From Candidatus Gastranaerophilales bacterium (GTDB taxonomy: Bacteria; Cyanobacteriota; Vampirovibrionia; Gastranaerophilales; Gastranaerophilaceae), in assembly GCA_944323495.1 (NCBI GenBank), contig CALUSZ010000153.1, positions 1 to 16,597 of the forward strand: 16,597 bases of DNA. Direction: 5' to 3'. Each line of letters starts with the position of its first letter. Positions within the stretch are counted from its first letter, which is position 1. This document shows positions 1 to 6,424 of the stretch, one piece after another. A program made the translations under genes and the position numbers. The notes under the pieces were generated by a model that saw only the letters and a program-made list of their open reading frames with translations, made no database searches and was not told the DNA's origin.

Positions 1-505
1 TAGGAATAATTCTTTCCTTGGAACCTTTACCAAAACAACGGACATATTTTGAAGATAAATCAATATCAGTAACCTTCAAATTCGCAAGTTCCGAGACTCT
101 TAGGCCGCAGCTGTACAGAAGCTCCATAATTACATGCTCTAACGGCGTTAAATTATTATGAAGCATTTCCTCTATCTCTCTGGGAGAAATGACTTTCGGC
201 AGTCTTTGCGGCGTCTTTGGCTGCTCTAAAGTCGAAGCAGGATTTTTTTCTATAATTCCGCTGGAAAATGCCCATTTAAAAAAGCCCCTTAAAGATGCTA
301 CTTTTCTTATAATACTTGTAGATGCAAGTTTTTTTTCTCTTAAAGTTCTGATATGTGAATTAATCTTTATCCTATCTATCGAATTAATATCCTCATTATC
401 AAGAGCAAATTCGGACAAATCACGCCTGTAGGCGTCAATGGTATTTTGTGACAAACCCTTTTCAAGCTCCAGATATTCCAGATATTGTGCGATAATTTGA
501 AACAT
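1..505 (-). CDS. Tyrosine recombinase XerC/XerD-like, N-terminal part (cut by window edge)
   Basis: My translation of the minus strand from the ATG at 505 gives 168 codons open to the window edge. Residues 1-90 look like the SAM-like core-binding domain of Xer recombinases (N-terminal LEKGLSQNTIDAYRRDL, then ASLRGFFKW and a KNPAS linker). Residues 104-168 begin the catalytic domain. YSCGLRVSELANL carries the first catalytic Arg (about R136), and FGKGSKERIIP holds the beta-hairpin Lys. The His-x-x-Arg, His/Trp and Tyr motifs lie beyond the edge. The family resolves chromosome dimers at dif sites, or acts as a phage or integron-type integrase. The plain Xer architecture without an arm-binding domain favours the housekeeping role, but XerC and XerD cannot be told apart here. 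It lies 61 bp downstream of the peptidase gene on the same strand. No dif-like site was recognised. Confidence 0.9.
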   Translation of the reverse strand, partial: MFQIIAQYLEYLELEKGLSQNTIDAYRRDLSEFALDNEDINSIDRIKINSHIRTLREKKLASTSIIRKVASLRGFFKWAFSSGIIEKNPASTLEQPKTPQRLPKVISPREIEEMLHNNLTPLEHVIMELLYSCGLRVSELANLKVTDIDLSSKYVRCFGKGSKERIIP

Positions 506-566
506 AATTAATCTTAAAATAACATAGTTTCAAATATCTAAACACCTTTAAATGCAGTAAAATATA

Positions 567-1895
567 CTACAATCTCAAATAAGCTTCCCGCAATAAATAA
601 TCCTCAAGAGTTTTCATATCAGATATCGTTGAAGTTGTATCATTTATTATAATGCAAAATGCATATTTATTTCCGCTTTTTGATGTTAAATAACCTGCAA
701 TAGAACTTAAATCACCGTGCGTTCCTGTTTTGGCTCTAAGATTGTCTTTTAAAGGAAGCATTCTGTGTGTTAGAGTTCCCTCTCCCGGAGACGGCAGGTT
801 TTCAAGAAGTTTGTTGTCTTTATTTTTTACCAGAAATTCTGACACAAAATCCGCACTTATAAGATTATTTTTTGAAACGCCGCTTGCATCTGTAATTCTT
901 ATTTTTGAATTATCAAGCCCTATTTTTTTACAATAGGCATTAAAAACTTTTATTCCGTTTAAATCAGACCCCCTGTCATTATAGGCCTTAGCTCCCGCAA
1001 GCTTTGATACGGTTTCAGATACCATATTGTCGCTGTTTTTCAGAACATCATCCACTGCACCGGAAATAGGATGCGTAACTCTTCCTACTATTATATCCTG
1101 CTCTGTCAGCCTATCAGCAATAAAATTTTCTTTCAAATAAACCTTTCTATCTGCCAGTGCATTTTTCAGTTTTATATCAAAATATCTTTTAAGATTATTG
1201 ATTGGAATATAAACCGTAACAGGCTTATTAACGGTTCCTTCTAAGACAAGAGTATTATTTGAAACAGAATTATCCCTTGTAACCCTTACATTATTTTCTT
1301 TTCCGGTAATTACATGATTAAAGAAAACAAGCGGATACTTGCTCGGATTAATAATAGACGGCGCTTCGCCTTGAGATGAAGGCATGATAGTAATCTTTAT
1401 AAGGTTTTTATCAAGATTGTACGAATTAAATCTCGGCATAAGAACATTCATATCATCATCCCACTGCCATCCTTCGCCCCAGTCTTTTTTCTCTAAAATG
1501 CTGTCATCTATAAAAATTCTTTTTGTATCAATATCAACATTACTTACAAGTTTTTTTAAATCTGAAGATGTCAAATAAGGATCGGCCCCTATTTTTATCA
1601 GATACGCATCATTACCGCGCTTATATATTTCTGTTGTAAATTCATAATCTTCACCCAGAACATCTAATGCCGGAAGAATCGTCAGAACTTTTTGAACAGA
1701 AGCAGGATGCATAAGAATCTTTTCATTTAATTCATAAACAGGCTTGCCGCTGGATAAATCCTTTATTGACACGGAAATAGAATTCCTGTCGATTTCCGAC
1801 TCACTGATAACACTTGAAAAATCACGCTTTACAGCCTTTGCATTTGCTGTTGTACACAAAATAAACATCATCAATATTGCTAAAATTTTTTTCAT
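567..1895 (-). CDS. dacB: D-alanyl-D-alanine carboxypeptidase/endopeptidase, PBP4 (DacB) type, peptidase family S13
   Basis: A 442-aa exported penicillin-binding protein that would trim or cleave peptidoglycan cross-links in the periplasm. A signal peptide is seen at residues 1-20 (MKKILAILMMFILCTTANAK). All three serine-transferase motifs are present: SVQK at 66-69 with nucleophile S66 and base K69, SDN at 288-290, and KTG at 389-391 followed by THGDLSS. The long insertion between the first two motifs and the length (E. coli DacB is about 477 aa) are typical of the S13 family rather than DacA-type proteins. Its ATG overlaps the stop of the upstream hydrolase gene by 4 bp (ATGA), so translational coupling is likely, in an operon with the acyltransferase at 2695-3366. 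The function class is well supported; whether carboxypeptidase or endopeptidase activity dominates cannot be read from sequence. Confidence 0.93.
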   Translation of the reverse strand: MKKILAILMMFILCTTANAKAVKRDFSSVISESEIDRNSISVSIKDLSSGKPVYELNEKILMHPASVQKVLTILPALDVLGEDYEFTTEIYKRGNDAYLIKIGADPYLTSSDLKKLVSNVDIDTKRIFIDDSILEKKDWGEGWQWDDDMNVLMPRFNSYNLDKNLIKITIMPSSQGEAPSIINPSKYPLVFFNHVITGKENNVRVTRDNSVSNNTLVLEGTVNKPVTVYIPINNLKRYFDIKLKNALADRKVYLKENFIADRLTEQDIIVGRVTHPISGAVDDVLKNSDNMVSETVSKLAGAKAYNDRGSDLNGIKVFNAYCKKIGLDNSKIRITDASGVSKNNLISADFVSEFLVKNKDNKLLENLPSPGEGTLTHRMLPLKDNLRAKTGTHGDLSSIAGYLTSKSGNKYAFCIIINDTTSTISDMKTLEDYLLREAYLRL

Positions 1896-2713
1896 TTTAC
1901 AATTACCTCATATGAGTTCTTAATATCATTTAAGATATTACAATTTGCACGAAATTCATACATTTTTTCCAAATCAATTTCAGCATAAATTCCGCCTTCA
2001 ATCTCTTCAATTTCGTCTAAGATTTTTCCATTGTAGTCATAAATTACTGAATGGCCGAGATTTTCTTCACCGCTAGCAAGAAGCCCTGTTTGCGTAAGAG
2101 CCAGCATATAAGTTTGGTTTTCTACAGCCCTTGCTCTTGTAAGCGTATCCCAGTGAATTTTTCTTGACTTAGGCCATGCTGCCATATTAACAAGAATATC
2201 CGCGCCGGATTTTCTGTAAGCCCTGTATATTTCAGGGAACCTTATATCATAACATATCGAAATTCCGACCTTTACACCTTCAACATCTGCCATAACAGGA
2301 TTTTCACCTGCCGTAATATATTGATTTTCAGTATCACCGTTATACGAATAAAGGTGATTTTTATCATAAACGCATACAATTTCTCCCTTACGGTTAATTA
2401 CGGGACAGCTGTTAAAAAGTTTCCCCCCTGATTTTCGAACAAAACTTCCGCCCAAAATATTTACCCCATACTCTCCCGCAATCTCCTGAAGCATCCTAAC
2501 GGCCTTAGAATCCTCAAGAAATTCGGCACTCTCAGGGAAAGATGGACAATCCCACCCGACAGGCCACAACTCCGGCAAGAATACAAAATCCGCACCATCA
2601 TATTTTTCAATATTAGCACGCAAAAGATTTCTAACCGTTTCGATATTCAAATCAACATCGCTAATTGCAGATTCCATCTGGACTGCAAGAAGCCTTATTT
2701 TTTTCTTCTCCAT
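1892..2713 (-). CDS. Carbon-nitrogen hydrolase (nitrilase superfamily, omega-amidase/Nit-like)
   Basis: A 273-aa cytosolic amidohydrolase. The nitrilase catalytic triad is visible: E48 in FLPELW, K118 in YDKNHLYSY and C154 in SICYDIRFPE. The length and the VNMAAWPKSRKIHWDTLTRARAVENQTY tract (split around residues 175-200) match the small single-domain Nit/omega-amidase branch, which hydrolyses short amides such as alpha-ketoglutaramate or deaminated glutathione. The exact substrate is not readable. It overlaps the upstream acyltransferase by 19 bp and the downstream dacB by 4 bp, so it is almost certainly co-transcribed with both. No good Shine-Dalgarno precedes its ATG, which sits inside the acyltransferase reading frame, suggesting coupled translation. 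N-acyltransferases of the Lnt family share this fold, but there are no membrane segments here. Confidence 0.88.
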   Translation of the reverse strand: MEKKKIRLLAVQMESAISDVDLNIETVRNLLRANIEKYDGADFVFLPELWPVGWDCPSFPESAEFLEDSKAVRMLQEIAGEYGVNILGGSFVRKSGGKLFNSCPVINRKGEIVCVYDKNHLYSYNGDTENQYITAGENPVMADVEGVKVGISICYDIRFPEIYRAYRKSGADILVNMAAWPKSRKIHWDTLTRARAVENQTYMLALTQTGLLASGEENLGHSVIYDYNGKILDEIEEIEGGIYAEIDLEKMYEFRANCNILNDIKNSYEVIVK

Positions 2714-3366
2714 ATCCCGAATTTATATACCTCATCAAAAGCCTTAGGAGCTCGTCTTTCTAAATCCTCCAAACTTTCCTGGAGCCTAACTCTTGCCTCT
2801 TCTTCGTCGCCATCGGCCGAAACATAAATCGGTTCGCCGTAAAGATTGATTAAGTTGGTTGCAAAAATAGGCGAGCGCATTTCATCCCAGGACGGAAACT
2901 TGGCAAATGTGAAATTCTTTGAATACCAATAAACAGGTACAATAGGAACTCCGGCCATCTTAGCAATTTTAATAATACCGTCTTTCACTACTCTGGCAGG
3001 CCCCTTAGGCCCATCTACCATCATCGCGCAATTTTCTCCGGATTTAAGAATAGATATCATTTGCATTGTAGCTTCAACAGCACCCTTCTTGCCCTTAGAA
3101 CCGCGTACCGTCTTAAACCCCCAGCGCTCTACCACATCTGCTATAATTTCACCATCACGCGAACGGCTTACAAGAACATGGAGTTTTTCCCTGTGACGGA
3201 TTCCGTGAACACAAAATTGATGAGCATGCCACATTGCATAAAGACAAGGCATTTTGTCAGGATTATTCACCTCGATTATTCTTGTAAAAAGTTCTTGAAA
3301 TTTCAGAATCCGAAAAACCAGATGAGATGTTTTGACTACATTACTTTTATCAGACAATCTAACCAT
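2695..3366 (-). CDS. DUF374-family lysophospholipid acyltransferase-like protein
   Basis: A 223-aa protein of the LPLAT-like DUF374 family (COG2121), thought to transfer acyl groups onto lipid A/Kdo or other lipids at the inner membrane. Family blocks in order are YAMWHAHQF (residues 43-51, carrying the presumed catalytic His), VSRSRDGEIIADVVERWG (66-83), TVRGSKGKKGA (86-96), MMVDGPKGPA (115-124) and a GVPIVPVYW stretch followed by SWDEM and YGEPI. No signal peptide or clear membrane segment is seen. It is the first gene of an operon with the nitrilase-like gene and dacB. The start at 3366 has no Shine-Dalgarno but a TATAAT hexamer seven bases upstream, implying a leaderless message. It is a different family from the LpxL-like acyltransferase at 11051-11911. 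The substrate is not known. Confidence 0.82.
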   Translation of the reverse strand: MVRLSDKSNVVKTSHLVFRILKFQELFTRIIEVNNPDKMPCLYAMWHAHQFCVHGIRHREKLHVLVSRSRDGEIIADVVERWGFKTVRGSKGKKGAVEATMQMISILKSGENCAMMVDGPKGPARVVKDGIIKIAKMAGVPIVPVYWYSKNFTFAKFPSWDEMRSPIFATNLINLYGEPIYVSADGDEEEARVRLQESLEDLERRAPKAFDEVYKFGIWRRKK

Positions 3367-3373
3367 GGTTTTA

Positions 3374-3379
3374 ATTATA
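3374..3379 (-). promoter_or_regulatory. -10 box of a probable leaderless promoter for the 3366 operon
   Basis: On the minus strand TATAAT is followed by seven bases (TAAAACC) and then the ATG at 3366. With normal -10 to +1 spacing, transcription would start at or next to the A of the ATG. No convincing -35 is seen; the sequence 17-19 bp upstream is TAAAGT or TTTAAA. Confidence 0.5.
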
Positions 3380-3390
3380 CAATAAAAATA

Positions 3391-3399
3391 TGTTATACT
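3391..3399 (+). promoter_or_regulatory. Extended -10 promoter for the 3420 gene
   Basis: TGT followed by TATACT is an extended -10 element. Transcription would begin near 3406, leaving a short leader with the Shine-Dalgarno-like GAGGAAG at 3410-3416 before the ATG at 3420. The -35 region is weak (TTAATT at 3371-3376). It lies back to back with the minus-strand promoter at 3374-3379. Confidence 0.5.
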
Positions 3400-3419
3400 T
3401 TAAAAAAAGAGGAAGAAAT

Positions 3420-4016
3420 ATGAAGAAGTTTATTTTAGTTTTATTTTTAATGTTTCAGACAGCCGTACTTGCAAATTATAATGATATCTATATTGCAGAT
3501 ATACAGTTTGACTGGATTAATAAATCAGAAGTAGAAAAAGAAGCAATAATAAGCGAAGTCCGCGATATTATATTTGAAACACCGGTAGAAAAACAAAAAG
3601 ATTTCAAAGAGCAGTTTAAAGACAAATTAAAAGACAAGGAACACTGGGAAAACTATATGGCAGCCTCTTCCGGATATAAGGAATTCAAAGGAAATAACAT
3701 CTCTGCATTTTATTATAAAAAGATGAAAAATATTTATATGTATGCAATTCAAGATAAAAAAGATGTTTCAAAAGCATATTATTATGACGCACTCGGCAAT
3801 TTAAAATATGTTGACTTCATCTACGGCGAATATCCTGACTATCCTTATTATTCAATACAATACCGAATTTCAGGCAAGCCCGTAAGCGCAATATATTTTG
3901 TCTCAAAAGACTGCCAGTATCTGTTCAAACCGGACGGAGAATTTGAAGGAGTATGGTATAAACATAATCTTTATAACAAAGAATCAGAAATTATCTTAAC
4001 AAGGACTACATACTAA
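3420..4016 (+). CDS. Exported, aromatic-rich hypothetical protein
   Basis: Not recognised. The start at 3420 was chosen over the upstream in-frame ATG at 3390 because GAGGAAG precedes it at good spacing and the protein then begins with a clean signal peptide (MKKFILVLFLMFQTAVLAN, residues 1-19). The 198-aa product has a lysine/glutamate-rich middle (about 36-80) and a tyrosine-rich C-terminal half, including AYYYDALGNLKYVDFIYGEY at 119-138. That YD-x-x-GNL-like turn recalls beta-repeat surface proteins, but only once, so no family is claimed. A single Cys at 165 follows the putative mature start. Its stop overlaps the pncC start by one base (TAATG), so the two are coupled. It probably acts in the periplasm or at the surface. 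Confidence 0.75.
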   Translation: MKKFILVLFLMFQTAVLANYNDIYIADIQFDWINKSEVEKEAIISEVRDIIFETPVEKQKDFKEQFKDKLKDKEHWENYMAASSGYKEFKGNNISAFYYKKMKNIYMYAIQDKKDVSKAYYYDALGNLKYVDFIYGEYPDYPYYSIQYRISGKPVSAIYFVSKDCQYLFKPDGEFEGVWYKHNLYNKESEIILTRTTY

Positions 4017-4489
4017 TGGAGAAAAAAATCGGAAAAATCTTAAAAGAAAAAGGGCTTAGCATTGCAACAACAGAATCATGCACAGGCGGGCTTTTAAGTT
4101 CAAAGCTTACTGATGTGAGCGGGAGCTCTGATTATATCCATCTGAACCTTGTTACATATTCAAATGAAGCAAAACATAAAATGCTCGGAGTGAAATTAGA
4201 AACACTGGAGAAATACGGTGCAGTCAGTGAAGAATGCGCTTATGAGATGGCATACGGACTTCACAAATTAACTAATGCTGATATTTGTGTTTCAACAACA
4301 GGTATAGCAGGACCTACAGGCGGAAGCAAAGAAAAACCTGTCGGATTAATGTACGGTTCTATTTATACTAAAAATAAATCTGAAACATTTAAAATTTTAT
4401 TACCCCCCAATACCCCGCGTACAGAAATGAAAGAAGGATTTGTAAAGGCTGTGCTTGAAAAAGTTTACACTTTCCTTATTTTCATATAA
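4016..4489 (+). CDS. pncC: Nicotinamide-nucleotide amidohydrolase PncC (stand-alone CinA C-terminal domain)
   Basis: A 157-aa cytosolic enzyme that deamidates nicotinamide mononucleotide to nicotinic acid mononucleotide, recycling pyridine nucleotides. The diagnostic blocks are ATTESCTGGLLSSKLTDVSGS (residues 17-37, with the catalytic Ser at S21), YSNEAKHKMLGV (48-59), GAVSEECAYEMA (68-79) and TTGIAGPTGGSKEKPVGLMY (94-113). The N-terminal MoCF-like domain of full CinA proteins is absent, and the length suits the stand-alone form. The start overlaps the stop of the preceding gene (TAATG), with AAGGA about ten bases upstream. Nine bases separate its stop from the next ATG, and its last codons carry a promoter for that gene. 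Confidence 0.93.
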   Translation: MEKKIGKILKEKGLSIATTESCTGGLLSSKLTDVSGSSDYIHLNLVTYSNEAKHKMLGVKLETLEKYGAVSEECAYEMAYGLHKLTNADICVSTTGIAGPTGGSKEKPVGLMYGSIYTKNKSETFKILLPPNTPRTEMKEGFVKAVLEKVYTFLIFI

Positions 4490-4492
4490 AAT
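4464..4492 (+). promoter_or_regulatory. Sigma70-type promoter giving a probable leaderless mRNA for the 4499 gene
   Basis: TTTACA at 4464-4469, a 17-bp spacer and TAAAAT at 4487-4492 form a near-consensus promoter inside the last codons of pncC. Only six bases separate the -10 box from the ATG at 4499, so the start site should fall on the initiation codon. There is no upstream Shine-Dalgarno. The -10 box overlaps the pncC stop codon. Confidence 0.65.
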
Positions 4493-4498
4493 AAACCT

Positions 4499-5278
4499 AT
4501 GGGAGTACATAGGGGAAAAATCGTCTTATTATGTTTGTTCTTGTTTCTTGCTTTGCCGGGATTTGCAGGCACGCAGGAAGATTTTTCCGATTATATGACA
4601 ACACTTCAGGGAACAATACAAAAAAATTGGAACCCGCCTGAATTCGAACAGGATGGAGACGCAACCGTTATGTTTACGGTTACAAGATACGGAGATTTGG
4701 TTAATACAGAAATAGTTGAAAGCTCACAAAACCCCGTTTTTGATGAAGCAGCTCTTGATGCATTAAGGAAATCTGCCCCGTCTGAAAAATTTCCGGCAAG
4801 TACGGCTAAAGATGCGCTTACTATACGATATACATTTCACACCTCTATAGTAAAAACAGATACTATGCGTGAATACGTAGCAAATGCAGACAGATTTTTT
4901 AATGTTAACAATAAAACAGCTCTGGATTACATAAACCTTGCTATAGAAGAAGTTGAAGGAGATATACGCTCATACTTTCTCTATGGCAAGAGGAGCAAAA
5001 TTAAGCGTGCATTAGGAGACATAGAAGGCGCCGAAGCGGATTTAGCGGAATGCAAGAGACTGAAAGCTAAATTCGACCAGAAAAGAATCAATAACGGCAA
5101 GCTTATGGCAGAGATGGAAAACTCGCCGTTTGCATATTTTTATCTCGCACATTCATATGAAATCGCAGGCGATTATGTGCATGCTCTTGAAGCAATTGAC
5201 AAAGCAATTGCACTTACAGAACTTAATAACCAGTACAAAAGATACCGTGCTGAATTAGAACAAAAAAGCAGACTTTAA
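4499..5278 (+). CDS. Exported TonB/TolA-C-like domain protein with TPR-like repeats
   Basis: A 259-aa protein. Residues 1-23 form a signal peptide (R5 and K7, then a leucine-rich core ending GFAG). Residues 30-115 look like a TonB/TolA C-terminal domain: YMTTLQGTIQKNWNPPE, then VMFTVTRYGDLVNTEIVESS, FDEAALDALRKSAP and a closing beta strand. Residues about 157-190 and 211-244 are two TPR-like helical hairpins (YFLYGKRSKIKRALGDIEGA and YFYLAHSYEIAGDYVHALEA). The N-terminal position of the TonB-C-like unit right after a cleavable signal is unusual, since classical TonB has an uncleaved anchor and a proline spacer. A periplasmic scaffold or partner-binding role is inferred; energy transduction is unlikely without an anchor. 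Its own leaderless-type promoter precedes it. Confidence 0.8.
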   Translation: MGVHRGKIVLLCLFLFLALPGFAGTQEDFSDYMTTLQGTIQKNWNPPEFEQDGDATVMFTVTRYGDLVNTEIVESSQNPVFDEAALDALRKSAPSEKFPASTAKDALTIRYTFHTSIVKTDTMREYVANADRFFNVNNKTALDYINLAIEEVEGDIRSYFLYGKRSKIKRALGDIEGAEADLAECKRLKAKFDQKRINNGKLMAEMENSPFAYFYLAHSYEIAGDYVHALEAIDKAIALTELNNQYKRYRAELEQKSRL

Positions 5279-5281
5279 AAA

Positions 5282-5884
5282 CTAATTCATTTTAAAATCC
5301 TGAGCAAATTCAGGACGCTGGTTAGCATAATTATGACTTATTTGTTCATCAGCTTCAGCTCTGCGTCTTTCCAGCTGAACCTGACCGTTTTTAACCACTT
5401 CCTGCAGCTGATTTAAATTTTGTTCAAGATTAACAAGCACCTGTTCTGCATAAACAGTAGCACCGTCTTTTATACGAGACGCCTCGTCAATAGCTTGAAC
5501 TCTAAGGTTTTCTGCCTCATCAAGCGCCTTGCGCTTAATTTCTTCACAATCAGTAATAACCTGTTCTTTAATTTTTTCGGCTTCTCTTTGAACAGCACGC
5601 AGTAAATCTGATTCGCTCAATAATCTGTTAGCTTCAGCCTGTGCGTCTGCAATAATCTTTTCAGCTCTCTGCTGTGCTTCATACTGAAGTTCATCTTTTC
5701 TTCTTAAAAGAGCACGTGCCTCCTTAATTTCATCAGGAAGAGCCGCATATAATTTATCCAAAATGTTCGTTACAGTCTCTTTTTTAACTACCGTAAAGCA
5801 ATAGCCCAAAAGCGGAAACCCTTTATCTAAAGCTTCTTCAAGTTCATTCATTAAACCGTATATAACATCTTGTTGTGAATTCAT
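5282..5884 (-). CDS. Coiled-coil protein resembling the V-ATPase subunit E/H-like 'ATPase' family of Firmicutes
   Basis: A 200-aa cytosolic protein. Residues 8-55 form an N-terminal helical region (LMNELEEALDKG, then VTNILDKLYAALPDEIKEAR). Residues 56-175 are one long, highly charged coiled coil rich in Ala, Glu and Gln (EAQQRAEKIIADAQAEANRL, EAEKIKEQVITDCEEIKRKA), followed by GATVYAEQVLVNLEQNLNQL and an arginine-rich tail. The order matches short proteins often auto-annotated as ATP synthase subunit B/E-like or DivIVA-like in Firmicutes, by recall of family style. No nucleotide-binding motif is seen, so ATPase is probably a misnomer; a cell-division or membrane-scaffold role is only inference. 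GGAG lies six bases before the ATG. It converges with the 4499 gene, with three bases between the stop codons. Confidence 0.75.
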   Translation of the reverse strand: MNSQQDVIYGLMNELEEALDKGFPLLGYCFTVVKKETVTNILDKLYAALPDEIKEARALLRRKDELQYEAQQRAEKIIADAQAEANRLLSESDLLRAVQREAEKIKEQVITDCEEIKRKALDEAENLRVQAIDEASRIKDGATVYAEQVLVNLEQNLNQLQEVVKNGQVQLERRRAEADEQISHNYANQRPEFAQDFKMN

Positions 5885-5904
5885 GTTTTACTCCATATTT
5901 TCTT

Positions 5905-5932
5905 ATGATAGTTAACAGAATTGTACAACAAA
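5905..5932 (-). promoter_or_regulatory. Candidate promoter for the 5884 coiled-coil gene
   Basis: On the minus strand TTTGTT (5932-5927), a 16-bp spacer and TATCAT (5910-5905) precede a short leader with GGAG at 5894-5891 and the ATG at 5884. The boxes are moderate matches. Confidence 0.35.
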
Positions 5933-6001
5933 TAAACCTAAAAAGTCAACGAAAACATAGGAGAAAAATACTAAACTGCATGTAATAAAAGACTAAAAGT
6001 A

Positions 6002-6367
6002 CTAATTACCTTGGTTATACAAGTTTTCTATTTCTTTTATATCAGCCTCTATAGACTTCAAAATCGCACCGACCAATTTATTTATAAGACCGACATCAAT
6101 ATAGTAGAGGTCTGAATTTAAAATAAACTTCCTCTTTAACGCCTCTGTCAAAAGATTATAACTTAATACAGAACGATATTTTTTCCCGTCTTTCATATTC
6201 AGCATTTTTTTATACGAAACAGGGAATGTTGCAATAATACAACATAAAACATCATCTATTTTACTTTTCTTAATAACTTCCTTGCTAAATATCTTAAAAC
6301 TTGCTTCATACAACACAGTACGCTGAAGTTTATTAAAATAACCTTTTATTGTTTTTATTTCTTCCAT
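6002..6367 (-). CDS. Hypothetical protein, 121 aa
   Basis: Not recognised. The start at 6367 (MEEIKTIKGYF) was preferred to an in-frame ATG at 6433, because the longer form would run into rpe on the other strand and its extra 22 codons overlie both promoters. A strong promoter sits directly before 6367. The product is mostly helical, basic and rich in Lys, Ile and Leu. It has a hydrophobic stretch with a cysteine pair near residues 40-50 (DDVLCCIIATFP), a KKYRSVLSYNLLTEALKRKF block and a C-terminal helix (LINKLVGAILKSIEADIKEI). There is no signal peptide and no clear domain. It is divergent from rpe with 57 bp between the two ATGs. Confidence 0.6.
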   Translation of the reverse strand: MEEIKTIKGYFNKLQRTVLYEASFKIFSKEVIKKSKIDDVLCCIIATFPVSYKKMLNMKDGKKYRSVLSYNLLTEALKRKFILNSDLYYIDVGLINKLVGAILKSIEADIKEIENLYNQGN

Positions 6368-6374
6368 ATAGTTT

Positions 6375-6403
6375 ATTATATAACATTCTGTATCAAATAA
6401 CAA
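6375..6403 (-). promoter_or_regulatory. Sigma70 promoter giving a probable leaderless mRNA for the 6367 gene
   Basis: On the minus strand TTGTTA (6403-6398), a 17-bp spacer and a perfect TATAAT (6380-6375) are followed by seven bases (AAACTAT) and the ATG at 6367. No Shine-Dalgarno is present. This decides the start codon for the hypothetical gene. Confidence 0.65.
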
Positions 6404-6412
6404 TCTCCATGC

Positions 6413-6418
6413 TAAAAT
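6413..6418 (+). promoter_or_regulatory. -10 box of a probable leaderless promoter for rpe
   Basis: TAAAAT is followed by exactly six bases (TATAGT) and the rpe ATG at 6425. No Shine-Dalgarno lies upstream. The -35 position (GTATCA at 6390-6395) is poor and falls within the spacer and -35 region of the divergent promoter. Confidence 0.45.
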
Positions 6419-6424
6419 TATAGT

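Noticed and set aside
189..431. Plus-strand open frame of 80 codons near the left edge
   Set aside because: Antisense to the recombinase, whose minus-strand translation carries clear Xer motifs over the same bases.
1..505. Prophage or integron boundary suggested by a tyrosine recombinase
   Set aside because: The domain layout is plain Xer, neighbours are housekeeping genes, and no attachment-site duplication or phage gene is seen.
3390..3419. Upstream ATG in frame with the exported hypothetical protein
   Set aside because: It lies within the extended -10 element, lacks a Shine-Dalgarno and would bury the signal peptide.
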